Source: Pantoea ananatis LMG 2665 (GTDB taxonomy: Bacteria > Pseudomonadota > Gammaproteobacteria > Enterobacterales > Enterobacteriaceae). From it: DNA of 64,000 nucleotides. The notes under the pieces are model-generated. The model made no database searches. It worked only from the letters and a program-made list of their open reading frames with translations, and was not told the DNA's origin. The stretch is from contig NZ_JMJJ01000010.1 of the NCBI RefSeq assembly GCF_000710035.2, forward strand, positions 1 to 64,000, written 5' to 3'. Of this stretch, positions 1-13,200 are shown one piece after another. The number at the start of each line of letters is the position of its first letter. Positions within the stretch are counted from its first letter, which is position 1. The position numbers and the translations under genes were made by a program.

Positions 1-149
1 CGCTATCCACCCAACCACTTTATTTCTGTCGCTATCAGGATTTTCAGGAGCCGCAAAATCGTTGAAAGCCTTTCATCGCATGCAAATTCCCCCGCATTAC
101 CGTTGTGATGCGGTAAACTACCGGCAGATTAACCCGTTAAGGCCGTATC
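1..149. other. Region upstream of murB, no gene seen
   Basis: No coding sequence is visible before murB. In E. coli this position follows the rrnB operon, and the murB promoter would lie here. I see no convincing -35/-10 pair and no rRNA sequence in these bases. Confidence 0.5.
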
Positions 150-1187
150 ATGTCCAGTTCGTACATCTCATTAAAAGCCGACAACACGCTGGGGCTTGAT
201 GTCAGCGCAAAAACACGTATTGTCGCCGAATCGCCGGAAGCCATACTTTCAGCCTGGCAAATGAGCCAGCATAGCCAGCAACCTTTTCTGATCCTCGGGG
301 AGGGCAGCAACGTGCTCTTCCTTGAGGACTTTGCAGGCGTGGTGGTGATCAACCGCATTGCAGGGGTTGAAATCCTTGATGAGACTGAGCGCTGGAAACT
401 GCACGTTGGCGCGGGCGAGAACTGGCACCAACTGGTAAAAACTACCCTGGAAAAAGGGATTTCGGGTCTGGAAAATCTGGCACTCATTCCTGGAATGGTA
501 GGATCAGCACCCATACAGAATATCGGTGCCTATGGCGTTGAATTAAAAGATGTATGTGAATACGTCGATGTACTAAATCTGCATACCGGTCTCACACAGC
601 GTTTGAGCCGTGACGATTGCCAGTTTGGTTATCGCGACAGTATTTTCAAACATCAGTACCAGTCAGGCTACACGATTATCGCTGTCGGATTTTCATTGAA
701 AAAACACTGGCAGCCCGTCCTGACCTACGGTGATTTAAAAACGCTAAACCCTGCCACGGCAAATGCCTGGGATGTTTTTCATGCGGTCTGTCATATGCGA
801 CAGAGTAAATTACCGGATCCGAAAATAACCGGTAACGTGGGCAGTTTTTTTAAAAATCCCGTGATAACTGGCCAGCAGGCGGCTGTGCTGTTGAGTGAGT
901 ACCCAGCGATGCCACATTATCCTCAGCCTACAGGTGATAGTAAACTGGCTGCAGGCTGGCTCATCGATCAATGCCAGCTTAAAGGCAGCCGAATTGGCGG
1001 TGCGGCAGTGCATCAGCAGCAGGCATTAGTGTTAATCAATGCTGAAAATGCCACACCTGACGACATTGTCGCGCTGGCAAAAAAGGTACGTTCCCGGGTA
1101 GGTGAAAAATTTAATGTCTGGCTGGAGCCAGAAGTTCGTTTCATTCAGGCTCAGGGTGAATGTAACGCTGTAGAGGTCATCTCATGA
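150..1187 (+). CDS. murB: UDP-N-acetylenolpyruvoylglucosamine reductase MurB
   Basis: MurB is the cytoplasmic flavoenzyme that reduces UDP-GlcNAc-enolpyruvate to UDP-MurNAc with NADPH, the second committed step of peptidoglycan synthesis. The 345-residue product matches the type I enterobacterial family (E. coli 342 aa). The N-terminal FAD domain has LGEGSNVLF near residue 50 and the [16 protein letters not shown] signature near 115-130. [10 protein letters not shown] carries the substrate-binding Tyr, GSFFKNP holds the catalytic Ser, and LEPEVRF near the end holds the catalytic Glu. The stop codon overlaps the birA start (ATGA), so the two are translationally coupled, as in E. coli. The first residues differ from E. 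coli but align from the TLGLD segment onward. Confidence 0.97.
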   Translation: MSSSYISLKADNTLGLDVSAKTRIVAESPEAILSAWQMSQHSQQPFLILGEGSNVLFLEDFAGVVVINRIAGVEILDETERWKLHVGAGENWHQLVKTTLEKGISGLENLALIPGMVGSAPIQNIGAYGVELKDVCEYVDVLNLHTGLTQRLSRDDCQFGYRDSIFKHQYQSGYTIIAVGFSLKKHWQPVLTYGDLKTLNPATANAWDVFHAVCHMRQSKLPDPKITGNVGSFFKNPVITGQQAAVLLSEYPAMPHYPQPTGDSKLAAGWLIDQCQLKGSRIGGAAVHQQQALVLINAENATPDDIVALAKKVRSRVGEKFNVWLEPEVRFIQAQGECNAVEVIS

Positions 1188-2143
1188 AGGATCATAGCGT
1201 ACCGCTTAAATTAATTGATATCCTGGCCGATGGTGAATTTCACTCGGGTGAGCAACTCGGTGAAACGCTTGGTATGAGCCGTGCGGCGATTAATAAACAT
1301 ATTCAAACGTTAAAAAGCTGGGGCCTTGAGGTGTATACCGTCACAGGTAAAGGCTACAGTTTTCCAGCCCCACTTCAGTTGCTCAATGAACAAGAGATTT
1401 TGGGGCAACTGTCTCAGGCTGATATAGCCGTAATACCGGTTATTGATTCAACTAATCAGTATTTACTCGAACGTATGCATTCTCTGCCTTCAGGATCCGT
1501 CTGCCTCGCTGAATATCAGCAGGCAGGACGTGGCCGACGCGGACGTCACTGGTTTTCACCCTTTGGTGCCAACCTCTATATGTCTATGTACTGGCGCCTG
1601 GAACAGGGCCCGGCAGCGGCAATGGGGCTGAGCCTGGTGATTGGTATCATTATGGCGGAAACGCTGCGGTCATTAGGTGCGCAGGACGTACGGGTAAAAT
1701 GGCCTAACGACATTTATCTTCATGACCGGAAGTTAGCGGGGATCCTGGTTGAATTAACCGGTAAAACCGGCGATGCAGCACAAATCGTGATGGGCGCCGG
1801 AATTAATCTGGCGATGAGAACTGCCGAAGCGGCGCAGATTAATCAGGGCTGGATTAACTTACAGGAAGCCGGCGTGACAATTAATCGCAATGAACTGGCA
1901 GCAACACTGATTAATCGCCTGCGTGAAGCACTACCCGTATTTGAGCAGGAGGGATTAACGCCCTTTGTGACGCGCTGGGCCGAACTGGACAACTTCATCA
2001 ATCGCCCGGTTAAATTACTGATTGGTGAACGTGAAGTGCACGGTATTGCTCGTGGCATTGATAATCAGGGTGGTTTGCAGCTGGAACAAGACGGAAAAAT
2101 TCAATCGTGGGTAGGGGGAGAAATATCTCTTCGACCGGTTTGA
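1184..2143 (+). CDS. birA: Bifunctional biotin-protein ligase / biotin operon repressor BirA
   Basis: BirA activates biotin to biotinyl-5'-AMP, transfers it to the AccB carrier lysine, and when loaded represses the biotin operon. At 319 residues it is close to E. coli BirA (321). An N-terminal winged helix-turn-helix spans residues 1-60 ([15 protein letters not shown]). The biotinyl-AMP loop GRGRRGRHW is at 115-123, with the KWPND motif of the ligase domain further on and an SH3-like C-terminal domain. The DNA-binding domain marks it as the bifunctional class. It overlaps murB by 4 bases and converges on coaA through a shared hairpin. Confidence 0.97.
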   Translation: MKDHSVPLKLIDILADGEFHSGEQLGETLGMSRAAINKHIQTLKSWGLEVYTVTGKGYSFPAPLQLLNEQEILGQLSQADIAVIPVIDSTNQYLLERMHSLPSGSVCLAEYQQAGRGRRGRHWFSPFGANLYMSMYWRLEQGPAAAMGLSLVIGIIMAETLRSLGAQDVRVKWPNDIYLHDRKLAGILVELTGKTGDAAQIVMGAGINLAMRTAEAAQINQGWINLQEAGVTINRNELAATLINRLREALPVFEQEGLTPFVTRWAELDNFINRPVKLLIGEREVHGIARGIDNQGGLQLEQDGKIQSWVGGEISLRPV

Positions 2144-2154
2144 AAAATAAAATA

Positions 2155-2175
2155 AAGCCTGCTTTTGGCAGGCTT
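2155..2175. terminator. Bidirectional terminator between birA and coaA
   Basis: AAGCCTGC and GCAGGCTT form a perfect 8-bp stem with a short T-rich loop between the convergent birA and coaA genes. Read on the minus strand the stem is followed by a long T-rich tract (the complement of AAAATAAAATAAAG), so it is a strong intrinsic terminator for coaA. On the plus strand the tail is weak (TTAATCG). Confidence 0.8.
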
Positions 2176-2187
2176 AATCGCCACCTG

Positions 2188-3135
2188 TTATTTTCTGAGA
2201 CGCAGTTTTTCCACCGCGTGGTTACCGCTTTTCGTCATAATTAAGCTGGCTCTTTCACGTGTAGGGAGAATATTTTCTTTCAGATTCAACCAGTTAATCT
2301 CCCGCCACAATGAGCCAGCAATATTAACGGCTTCGTCTTCAGGTAGCTGAGCATAGTGATGAAAATAAGAGTTGGGATCGGTAAAAGCGCCCTGGCGAAA
2401 TTTAAGGAAACGATTCACATACCAGCGCTGCAAAAGATCTTCTTCAGCATCCACATAGATTGAAAAATCCACAAAGTCGGAAACAAAAACATGGTGTGGA
2501 TCGTGAGGATAATCCATGCCGCTCTGCAGCACATTTAACCCTTCCAGAATCAGAATATCAGGTTGCTGGACAACCTTATCGCCATCCGGAATAACATCAT
2601 AAATTAAATGGGAGTAGACGGGAGCGGTAACCTGGCTGGCGCCCGACTTAAGGTCGGAAACAAATTTCACCAGCCGATGCATATCATAGGACTGAGGAAA
2701 GCCTTTTTTCTTCATTAAGCCGCGCTCTTTCAGCACGGCATTGGGATGAAGAAAACCATCTGTCGTAATTAACTCAACCTTACGGTGTCCGGGCCAGCGG
2801 CTCAGAAGCGCCTGCAAAACACGAGCAGTGGTGCTTTTGCCCACCGCAACGCTGCCTGCAATGCTGATGATATAAGGAATTTTTTGCCCATTCGTTCCCA
2901 GAAACTGCTCCAGCACGGCCTGACGGCGGACATTTGAACTTATATAGAAATTAAGCAGACGTGATAGAGGCAGGTAGATTTCTGCCACTTCCTCAATGGA
3001 AAGATCTTCATTGATCCCTTTCAATTGCGCGATCTCATCCTCTGACAGCGTCATTGGAACCGAGTCGCGTAATGCCGCCCACTGTTCACGAGTGAACTGT
3101 AAATAAGGCGTCGTAAGTGATGTCGTTTTATCCAT
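2188..3135 (-). CDS. coaA: Pantothenate kinase (type I) CoaA
   Basis: CoaA phosphorylates pantothenate to 4'-phosphopantothenate, the rate-controlling step of coenzyme A synthesis, and is feedback-inhibited by CoA. The 315-residue protein (E. coli 316) is a P-loop kinase. The Walker A motif GSVAVGKS is at residues 94-101, followed by [19 protein letters not shown] and the [12 protein letters not shown] segment, all diagnostic of bacterial type I PanK. It is transcribed towards birA, as in E. coli. Confidence 0.97.
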   Translation of the reverse strand: MDKTTSLTTPYLQFTREQWAALRDSVPMTLSEDEIAQLKGINEDLSIEEVAEIYLPLSRLLNFYISSNVRRQAVLEQFLGTNGQKIPYIISIAGSVAVGKSTTARVLQALLSRWPGHRKVELITTDGFLHPNAVLKERGLMKKKGFPQSYDMHRLVKFVSDLKSGASQVTAPVYSHLIYDVIPDGDKVVQQPDILILEGLNVLQSGMDYPHDPHHVFVSDFVDFSIYVDAEEDLLQRWYVNRFLKFRQGAFTDPNSYFHHYAQLPEDEAVNIAGSLWREINWLNLKENILPTRERASLIMTKSGNHAVEKLRLRK

Positions 3136-4247
3136 AAGTATACATTTGACTGCAGATTCAAACCGATCTGTACATTTTCGCCGATGACGAGTCGGGCCGT
3201 GTAGAGAAATGAATTGCCGGTCACAGGGCTATTAACGAGAACAATGGGCTGGAGGGTATCACCAGTATAGCTTTTAAAAGAAGTAAAAAATAAACGGCGG
3301 CTTGCTTTCGCAAGCCTCTCCGCAGATTTGATAAATCGTCGGTACAGAGACTTGAAATCTTTAATCGTTATGCTTTTTATTGCCATTCAGACATCAGGCA
3401 ATTTTGTGCAAAGGCGTTTGTGGCTTTCGCACCGCTGTCATCGTGACGCATGATTCAGGCCGGGTGCATGGCATCAGATATGCCCGGATATACCCTTTTG
3501 ATGCTGCACAGCTGGCGCTATAGCACGACGTCCGTGCCTGCTGTTCGAAAGACAGCCGCGCTGTGTCGTACAGGCGCATGCAGATTGTCAGCGCTTGCTC
3601 TCCATTGCGTGAACCCTGTCTGCCTTGGCGTCTTCGGTCTCGTGCTGCTGTATTAAGGACAGCCATAGCTTATCTGTCAGCGACGCTGGTGCATCAGACA
3701 TTCTTATAGAGGCTGTCAGCGACGTTCTTTATCGCATCTGAGTTTCATGCTCACCCGACCTGCTATGCGGTGGACAGCATGACAGGCTGTCTGTGAGTCA
3801 CACAGCCGCTCTACGAACGCTTATGCAGATTATCAGCCCTTATTCTCCTCAGGCACCGAACCGCCCCACAGGTGGTCTGTCAGCCGTGACGTTTTTATCT
3901 GCCTTTCGCCTGATACTGATACTTATCTTCATGCCGGGCAGTGTCGCCTGAAAACTTTTAGGGGATAACACTCAAGGCTGCGGCCTTAGGTAGGGTCCTG
4001 TCGCGATAAAAGTACGCATGAGGTGATTGAAAACTGAGCAGTTAATGCATTTTTCTGGCAGAGGCCTAAGAAAACCTGAGGGATGAAGACAACAAAGTGG
4101 GCGAGACAGGGGGAGGGAGCAACATTATCGGAAAGAGAGCGAAGAGAAATTTTAACCAATAATTGGATGTTATTTCTGCATATCAGGGGTAAATTGCGAT
4201 GCTTTGCACAAATAGTAAGCGATAGAACAAAAACAGTGATTTTTTTG
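3136..4247. other. Gene-poor interval between coaA and the tRNA-tufB operon
   Basis: About 1.1 kb with no reading frame I can support. The few open frames are short, lack family signatures and have poor start contexts. The left part holds the coaA promoter side. Between about 3580 and 3900 the text is rich in variants of CTGTCAGC, including the exact 12-mer CTGTCAGCGACG at 3674-3685 and 3713-3724. The right end (about 4100-4247) is the upstream region of the tRNA promoter. I assign no function to the middle. Confidence 0.5.
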
Positions 4248-4276
4248 TTGCATCCTTCTGCCGACCTTCCTAGAAT
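4248..4276 (+). promoter_or_regulatory. Promoter of the thrU-tyrU-glyT-thrT-tufB operon
   Basis: TTGCAT (4248-4253) and TAGAAT (4271-4276) are separated by 17 bases and followed by a GC-rich discriminator (GCGCGTC). That arrangement is typical of growth-rate and stringently controlled stable-RNA promoters. It lies 15 bases before the first tRNA, with an AT-rich upstream element-like stretch before it. Confidence 0.75.
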
Positions 4277-4290
4277 GCGCGTCACTTGAT

Positions 4291-4366
<76 letters not shown>

Positions 4367-4373
4367 TCAAGTA

Positions 4374-4458
<85 letters not shown>

Positions 4459-4651
4459 TTTCAACCCCCGGGTTGAGAAACAGATAAACAACCTGTTTAT
4501 CTGGCAGGTGAGTCGCTTCTTCTCACCCTGAATTCAGATTGGGTGTAAGCTCAGTCAAAGTCAGTCAGCTTCGCTGACGGGCGAAGGATAACAGAGGACA
4601 TCTTCTGTTATTCACAAGCTACAGAAAGAACAGGTAGCCGAGTTCCAGGAT

Positions 4652-4726
<75 letters not shown>

Positions 4727-4731
4727 GATGT

Positions 4732-4807
4732 GCTGATATGGCTCAGTTGGTAGAGCGCACCCTTGGTAAGGGTGAGGTCCCCAGTTCGACTCTGGGTATC
4801 AGCACCA
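4732..4807 (+). tRNA. thrT: tRNA-Thr (anticodon GGT)
   Basis: A 76-nt tRNA with acceptor GCTGATA/TATCAGC, anticodon GGT in CTTGGTAA and encoded CCA. It is the last tRNA before tufB and lies about 107 bases upstream of its start codon. Confidence 0.96.
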
Positions 4808-4887
4808 CTTCCTTTATCTCCCTCCTGATTTTTCTCTGTAACTCCTTGCAGTCAGGCAATGCCTGGTTAATGTGACGATATCTTTGA

Positions 4888-6099
<1,212 letters not shown>

Positions 6100-6133
6100 T
6101 TACCGATAATATTTGACGCAATGCACGTGGAAA

Positions 6134-6156
6134 GGGCATCATTTGATGCCCTTTTT
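6134..6156 (+). terminator. tufB terminator
   Basis: GGGCATC and GATGCCC form a 7-bp stem with a four-base loop, followed by five T residues, about 35 bases after the tufB stop. Confidence 0.85.
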
Positions 6157-6328
6157 GTACGCTGTTTCATAGAACCTGACTCATCAGTGATTTTGAACCA
6201 TAATCATTGCTGAGACAGGCTCTGTTATGCGGCGCTGGATACCGAGTTACGCCCCAAAAGCTCATTCGGTTTGGATGCCTCGCAATGCGGGGCAGAATAG
6301 TTTCTGAATTATTGTGGCAGGTTGGTTT

Positions 6329-6712
6329 ATGAGTGCGAATACCGAAGCTCAAGGGAGCGGGCGCGGCCTCGAAGCGCTGAAGTGGGTAGTGGTAGTCTTA
6401 TTACTGCTTGCGGCGATCGTAGGTAACTACCTCTATCGCGATGTGACGCTGCCTTTGCGCGCGTTAGCTGTGGTTGTACTGATTGCGGCAGCAGGCGGCA
6501 TTGCGCTTTTGACGACAAAAGGCAAAGCAACCGTGGCCTTTGCACGTGAAGCAAGAACCGAAATGCGTAAAGTTATCTGGCCAACCCGCCAGGAAACACT
6601 GCATACCACGTTAATCGTTGCCGCGGTTACTGCCGTGATGTCACTGATTTTGTGGGGGCTGGATGGTATTCTGGTCCGTCTGGTATCGTTTATCACTGGC
6701 CTGAGGTTCTGA
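6329..6712 (+). CDS. secE: Protein translocase subunit SecE
   Basis: SecE is the essential inner-membrane subunit that clamps SecY in the SecYEG translocon. The 127-residue protein has the three-segment enterobacterial form: hydrophobic segments at about 18-36, 45-63 and 93-112, joined by the conserved amphipathic cytoplasmic helix [17 protein letters not shown]. The ATG at 6329 gives [13 protein letters not shown] and exactly the E. coli length. An in-frame GTG 15 bases upstream is possible but would add an unneeded MAGWF prefix. nusG starts one base after the stop codon, so the pair forms the secE-nusG operon. Confidence 0.97.
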   Translation: MSANTEAQGSGRGLEALKWVVVVLLLLAAIVGNYLYRDVTLPLRALAVVVLIAAAGGIALLTTKGKATVAFAREARTEMRKVIWPTRQETLHTTLIVAAVTAVMSLILWGLDGILVRLVSFITGLRF

Positions 6713-6713
6713 G

Positions 6714-7259
6714 ATGTCTGAAGCTCCAAAGAAACGCTGGTACGTCGTGCAGGCGTTTTCCGGTTTTGAAGGCCGCGTAGCACAGTCGCTGCGTGAGCAC
6801 ATCAAACTGCACAACATGGAAGAGCTGTTTGGCGACGTCATGGTTCCTACAGAAGAAGTTGTTGAGATCCGTGGTGGTCAACGCCGCAAGAGCGAGCGCA
6901 AATTCTTCCCCGGCTACGTTCTGGTACAGATGGTAATGAATGACGCCAGCTGGCACCTGGTGCGCAGCGTTCCGCGCGTTATGGGCTTCATTGGCGGTAC
7001 CTCTGACCGTCCTGCGCCGATTAGCGACAAAGAAGTCGATGCGATTATGAATCGCCTGCAGCAGGTGGGCGACAAGCCGCGTCCGAAAACGCTGTTCGAA
7101 CCGGGCGAAATGGTACGTGTCAACGATGGTCCATTTGCCGACTTTAACGGTGTGGTTGAAGATGTGGACTACGAAAAGAGCCGCCTGACGGTTTCTGTTT
7201 CCATCTTTGGACGCGCAACGCCAGTAGAACTCGACTTCGGTCAGGTTGAGAAGGGCTAA
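6714..7259 (+). CDS. nusG: Transcription termination/antitermination factor NusG
   Basis: NusG binds RNA polymerase, suppresses pausing, couples transcription to translation through S10 and stimulates Rho. The 181-residue product has the N-terminal NGN domain ([13 protein letters not shown]) and a C-terminal KOW domain ([19 protein letters not shown]). It is immediately downstream of secE and translationally close-coupled. The following gap contains a strong hairpin that overlaps the rplK promoter. Confidence 0.98.
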   Translation: MSEAPKKRWYVVQAFSGFEGRVAQSLREHIKLHNMEELFGDVMVPTEEVVEIRGGQRRKSERKFFPGYVLVQMVMNDASWHLVRSVPRVMGFIGGTSDRPAPISDKEVDAIMNRLQQVGDKPRPKTLFEPGEMVRVNDGPFADFNGVVEDVDYEKSRLTVSVSIFGRATPVELDFGQVEKG

Positions 7260-7284
7260 CCTTTTCCGACATACAATTTGGCTG

Positions 7285-7313
7285 TTGCAGCAGGCGCGAA
7301 ATTTAACTATAAT
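7285..7313 (+). promoter_or_regulatory. rplKA promoter (PL11)
   Basis: TTGCAG (7285-7290) and a perfect TATAAT (7308-7313) are spaced by 17 bases between nusG and rplK. The -10 box lies inside the hairpin described in the next entry. About 90 bases of leader follow, which would hold the L1 autoregulatory binding site just before rplK. Confidence 0.7.
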
Positions 7314-7331
7314 TTCGCGCCTTTTGTTTTT
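7293..7331 (+). terminator. secE-nusG terminator overlapping PL11
   Basis: GGCGCGAAATT (7293-7303) pairs perfectly over 11 bp with AATTTCGCGCC (7311-7321). A T-rich run follows (TTTTGTTTTT), which makes a strong intrinsic terminator for upstream transcripts. Confidence 0.85.
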
Positions 7332-7398
7332 ATGCGCTGGCAACAGCGTGTAAATCGTTACCACGGGGAGCCTTTTACAGGCGCTATAACCCAATTGA

Positions 7399-8544
<1,146 letters not shown>

Positions 8545-8551
8545 TTGCTAC

Positions 8552-8580
8552 TTGAAACGGGCGAAAAATTCACCTAGAAT
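8552..8580 (+). promoter_or_regulatory. rplJL-rpoBC promoter (PL10)
   Basis: TTGAAA (8552-8557) and TAGAAT (8575-8580) are 17 bases apart, just after rplA. The -10 box sits in the loop of an inverted repeat (AACGGGCG at 8556-8563, CGCCCGTT at 8585-8592), the same layout as at PL11. Confidence 0.7.
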
Positions 8581-8592
8581 CTTACGCCCGTT

Positions 8593-8967
8593 GTTCTGCA
8601 TTAATGCAGACGTCGATGTGGGTTATTCAGAACGTGGTAAGACGGTGGCCGAGTCAGCGACCTGAAGCACAGTGAACTGTGCGGCGGGTGAGGGCAAAGA
8701 CAGCCAGCGCAATGCGGTTTGAGTGACAACACACGACCCAAATTTTAGGTTGGAGCCAGGCCTTATCCTGGCCTCCGTCCAAGACCGCAGGAGCGGAACA
8801 TCCTCGGATGTAATGCTTAATCCCCTGCGTAGACGGTGACAGAACCAAAAGATTTTTTCTTATCTGGATTCTGCTCACCGTGTATTAGCGCTTATTTCCC
8901 TTCGGGTGAGTAAGTGAAGTGAGTTCCGGGGAAATCCTTCCCCGGTCAAATCCAGGAGCTAAAGCTA
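8593..8967 (+). promoter_or_regulatory. Long L10 leader upstream of rplJ
   Basis: About 375 bases with no gene precede rplJ. In E. coli this transcribed leader folds to bind the L10-(L12)4 complex, which represses rplJL translation. The repeat-rich text (for example CAGGCCTTATCCTGGCCT and CCGGGGAAATCCTTCCCCGG before the rplJ start) fits a structured leader. Function is assigned from family knowledge and position. Confidence 0.6.
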
Positions 8968-9465
8968 ATGGCATTAAATCTTCAAGACAAACAAGCGATT
9001 GTTGCTGAAGTCAGCGAAGTAGCCAAAGGTGCGCTTTCAGCGGTTGTTGCGGATTCTCGTGGCGTTACCGTTGATAAAATGACCGAACTGCGTAAAGCAG
9101 GTCGTGAAGCTGGCGTTTACATGCGTGTTGTTCGTAACACCCTGCTGCGCCGCGTCGTTGAAGGTACTCAGTTCGAGTGCCTGAAAGACACGTTTGTTGG
9201 TCCGACCCTGATTGCATATTCTATGGAACACCCGGGCGCTGCTGCTCGTCTGTTCAAAGATTTCGCGAAAGCGAATGCAAAATTCGAGGTCAAAGCTGCA
9301 GCCTTTGAAGGTGAGCTGATCACGGCGGCCAATATTGACCGTCTGGCAACTCTGCCGACCTACGAAGAAGCACTGGCACGTCTGATGTCGACCATGAAAG
9401 AAGCCGCTGCCGGCAAACTGGTTCGCACTCTGGCTGCTGTTCGCGATGCAAAAGAAGCGGCTTAA
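8968..9465 (+). CDS. rplJ: 50S ribosomal protein L10
   Basis: L10 anchors the L7/L12 stalk dimers on the ribosome and, with L12, represses its own operon at the leader RNA. The 165-residue product begins [15 protein letters not shown] and contains the rRNA-binding [13 protein letters not shown] segment. Its helical C-terminus binds L12. A good ribosome-binding site (CAGGAGCTAA) precedes it, and rplL follows after 63 bases. Confidence 0.98.
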   Translation: MALNLQDKQAIVAEVSEVAKGALSAVVADSRGVTVDKMTELRKAGREAGVYMRVVRNTLLRRVVEGTQFECLKDTFVGPTLIAYSMEHPGAAARLFKDFAKANAKFEVKAAAFEGELITAANIDRLATLPTYEEALARLMSTMKEAAAGKLVRTLAAVRDAKEAA

Positions 9466-9528
9466 GGCCTCTCTTTTCTTCGCACTTGCTAACGTATAAA
9501 CTTTTTCTGATTCTTAGGAACAATTGTT

Positions 9529-9891
9529 ATGTCTATTACTAAAGACCAAATTCTGGAAGCCGTTGCCGCTATGTCCGTAATGGAAGTAGTTGAGCTGGTT
9601 TCTGCTATGGAAGAAAAATTCGGCGTTTCTGCTGCTGCTGCTGTAGCTGTTGCTGCTGGCCCAGCTGAAGCTGTTGAAGAGAAAACTGAATTCGACGTCG
9701 TTCTGAAAGCTGTTGGCGCGAACAAAGTTGCAGTAATCAAAGCCGTACGTACCGCAACTGGTCTGGGCCTGAAAGAAGCCAAAGATCTGGTTGAAGCAAC
9801 TGGCGTTATCAAAGAAGGCATCAGCAAAGATGACGCAGCTGCACTTGAAGCTGCTCTGAAAGAAGCTGGCGCTGAAGTTGAAGTTAAGTAA
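9529..9891 (+). CDS. rplL: 50S ribosomal protein L7/L12
   Basis: L12 is the multicopy stalk protein that recruits translational GTPases. The 120-residue acidic protein has an N-terminal dimerisation helix pair ([17 protein letters not shown]), an alanine-rich flexible hinge (residues 36-52) and a C-terminal domain with [12 protein letters not shown]. It is followed by an attenuator that lowers rpoBC expression relative to the ribosomal proteins. Confidence 0.98.
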   Translation: MSITKDQILEAVAAMSVMEVVELVSAMEEKFGVSAAAAVAVAAGPAEAVEEKTEFDVVLKAVGANKVAVIKAVRTATGLGLKEAKDLVEATGVIKEGISKDDAAALEAALKEAGAEVEVK

Positions 9892-9931
9892 GACAACCCT
9901 CGGGTTGCAGTCTGAGTAGTTTCAGACTGAT

Positions 9932-9962
9932 GGCTGGTGACTTTTTGGTCACCAGCCTTTTT
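9932..9962 (+). terminator. rplL-rpoB attenuator
   Basis: GGCTGGTGAC (9932-9941) pairs perfectly with GTCACCAGCC (9948-9957), followed by five T residues. In E. coli a partial terminator at this place lets only a fraction of transcripts into rpoBC. Confidence 0.88.
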
Positions 9963-10221
9963 GCGCTCCAGGGCCTCAATGGGGTTTCGCACTGTTTGTC
10001 CATTGTTGCTCATCAATATCTTTCTCTATCGACGACTTAATATACTGCTTTCCCGTGCGGGTTCCCTGCCCACGCTGAAGCAATGAAATGATTTAAGCGT
10101 GATAGAAAGAGGTATTGCACGTACTGCAGAGCAGTAGGTGAATCAAACAAAATCGTGTTGCATGAACTGTCCTGTCAGGACGGACAGCGTGGGTCGACTT
10201 GTCAGCTAGCTGAGGAACCCT
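9963..10221 (+). other. rplL-rpoB intergenic leader
   Basis: About 260 bases without a gene lie between the attenuator and rpoB. E. coli carries an RNase III processing hairpin here. The stretch from about 10040 to 10135 contains several complementary segments, but I did not resolve a specific fold. Confidence 0.45.
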
Positions 10222-13200
10222 ATGGTTTACTCCTATACCGAGAAAAAACGTATTCGTAAGGATTTTGGTAAACGTCCGCAAGTTTTGGACATACCTTATC
10301 TCCTTTCCATCCAGCTTGATTCGTTTCAGAAGTTTATCGAGCAAGATCCAGAAGGTCAGTACGGACTGGAAGCTGCATTCCGCTCTGTATTCCCTATTGC
10401 GAGCTACAGCGGCAACTCTGAGTTGCAGTATGTCAGCTATCGCTTAGGTGAACCTGTCTTTGACGTGAAAGAGTGTCAGATCCGTGGCGTGACCTACTCG
10501 GCACCGCTGCGCGTGAAACTGCGTCTGGTGATCTATGAGCGCGAAGCGCCAGAAGGCACAGTAAAAGACATTAAAGAACAAGAAGTCTACATGGGTGAAA
10601 TTCCACTCATGACTGACAACGGTACCTTTGTTATCAACGGTACTGAACGTGTTATCGTTTCTCAGCTGCATCGTAGTCCTGGCGTGTTCTTTGACAGCGA
10701 TAAGGGTAAAACCCACTCCTCGGGTAAAGTGCTGTATAACGCACGTATCATCCCTTACCGTGGTTCATGGCTCGACTTCGAGTTTGACCCGAAAGACAAC
10801 CTTTTCGTCCGTATTGACCGTCGTCGTAAGCTGCCGGCCAGTATCATTCTGCGCGCACTGCATTACACCACTGCTCAAATTCTCGACGTGTTCTTCGAGA
10901 AAGTGGTGTACGAAATCCGTGACAACAAGCTGCAGATGGAACTGGTGCCAGAGCGCCTGCGCGGTGAAACCGCGACCTTCGATATCGAATCGAATGGCAC
11001 GGTCTACGTTGAGAAAGGGCGTCGCATCACTGCGCGTCATATTCGTCAGCTGGAAAAAGACGGTATCCAACACATCGAAGTCCCTGTGGAATACATTGCG
11101 GGCAAAGTGGTCTCTAAAGACTACATCGATGAGAATACCGGTGAGCTGATCGTTGCGGCCAACATGGAACTGTCGCTGGATCTGCTGGCGAAGCTGAGCC
11201 AGTCGGGTCACAAGCGCATTGAAACGCTGTTCACCAACGATTTGGATCACGGCCCATACATCTCCGAGACGCTGCGCGTTGACCCAACCAACGATCGCCT
11301 GAGCGCGCTGGTTGAGATCTACCGCATGATGCGTCCTGGTGAGCCGCCAACGCGTGAAGCTGCAGAGAACCTGTTTGAGAACCTGTTCTTCTCTGAAGAT
11401 CGTTACGATCTTTCTGCAGTCGGCCGCATGAAGTTCAACCGTTCATTGCTGCGTGATGAGATCGAAGGTTCAGGTATCCTGAGCAAAGAAGACATCATCG
11501 AAGTGATGAAAAAACTGATCGACATCCGTAACGGTAAAGGCGAAGTGGACGATATCGACCACCTCGGTAACCGTCGTATTCGTTCAGTCGGTGAAATGGC
11601 TGAAAACCAGTTCCGCGTCGGTCTGGTCCGTGTTGAGCGTGCAGTGAAAGAGCGTCTTTCTCTGGGCGATCTCGATACGCTGATGCCACAGGACATGATC
11701 AACGCCAAGCCAATTTCGGCGGCGGTGAAAGAGTTCTTTGGTTCCAGCCAGCTGTCTCAGTTTATGGATCAGAACAACCCCTTGTCAGAGATTACGCACA
11801 AGCGTCGTATCTCTGCTCTCGGCCCGGGCGGTTTAACCCGTGAGCGTGCCGGCTTCGAAGTGCGTGACGTACACCCAACGCACTACGGTCGTGTCTGCCC
11901 AATCGAAACCCCTGAAGGTCCGAACATCGGTCTGATCAACTCCTTGTCTGTGTACGCGCAGACGAACGAGTACGGTTTCCTGGAAACCCCTTATCGTCGC
12001 GTTATTGACGGTGTGGTTTCCGATGAAATTCATTACCTTTCTGCAATCGAAGAAGGTAACTACGTTATCGCGCAGGCGAACACCAATCTGTCAGAAGAAG
12101 GTGCGTTCGTTGATGACCTGGTCACCTGCCGTAGCAAAGGCGAATCAAGTCTGTTCAGCCGCGATCAGGTTGACTACATGGACGTTTCCACCCAGCAGGT
12201 GGTTTCTGTCGGTGCGTCACTGATTCCGTTCCTGGAACACGATGATGCTAACCGCGCCCTGATGGGTGCGAACATGCAACGTCAGGCCGTTCCTACTCTG
12301 CGTGCTGATAAGCCGCTGGTAGGTACCGGTATGGAGCGCGCTGTAGCCGTTGACTCCGGTGTTACCGCTGTTGCGAAACGTGGTGGTACCGTTCAGTACG
12401 TTGATGCATCACGTATCGTTATTAAAGTTAACGAAGACGAGATGTACCCGGGCGAAGCGGGTATCGACATCTACAACCTGACCAAATACACCCGTTCTAA
12501 CCAGAACACCTGTATCAATCAGATGCCGTGTGTCTCTCTGGGTGAGCCCGTTGAACGTGGTGATGTGCTGGCTGACGGCCCGTCTACCGATCTCGGTGAG
12601 CTGGCGCTGGGTCAGAACATGCGCGTCGCGTTCATGCCGTGGAACGGTTACAACTTCGAAGACTCCATTTTAGTCTCCGAGCGCGTAGTGCAGGAAGATC
12701 GCTTCACCACCATCCACATTCAGGAACTGGCCTGTGTGTCTCGTGACACCAAGCTGGGGCCAGAAGAGATCACGGCTGACATCCCGAACGTGGGCGAAGC
12801 TGCACTCTCTAAACTGGATGAGTCCGGTATCGTTTATATCGGTGCTGAAGTGACCGGCGGTGACATTCTGGTTGGTAAGGTGACGCCAAAAGGCGAAACC
12901 CAGCTGACGCCAGAAGAGAAGCTGCTGCGTGCGATCTTCGGTGAGAAAGCGTCTGACGTTAAAGACTCTTCTCTGCGTGTACCGAACGGTGTTTCCGGTA
13001 CCGTTATCGACGTTCAGGTCTTCACCCGCGATGGCGTGGAAAAAGACAAACGTGCGCTGGAAATCGAAGAAATGCAGCTGAAGCAGGCCAAGAAAGACCT
13101 GTCTGAAGAGCTGCAGATCCTGGAAGCGGGCCTGTTTAGCCGTATCCAGTCTGTCCTGATTTCCGGTGGCGTTGAAGCAGACAAACTGGACAAGCTGCCG

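Noticed and set aside
3394..3666. 90-codon minus-strand open frame in the coaA-tRNA interval
   Set aside because: Composition is arginine/alanine/cysteine-rich with no motif, and the start context is poor. It looks like a chance frame.
11740..11850. Rifampicin-resistance substitutions in rpoB
   Set aside because: The cluster reads wild type at Asp516, His526, Arg529 and Ser531 (E. coli numbering).
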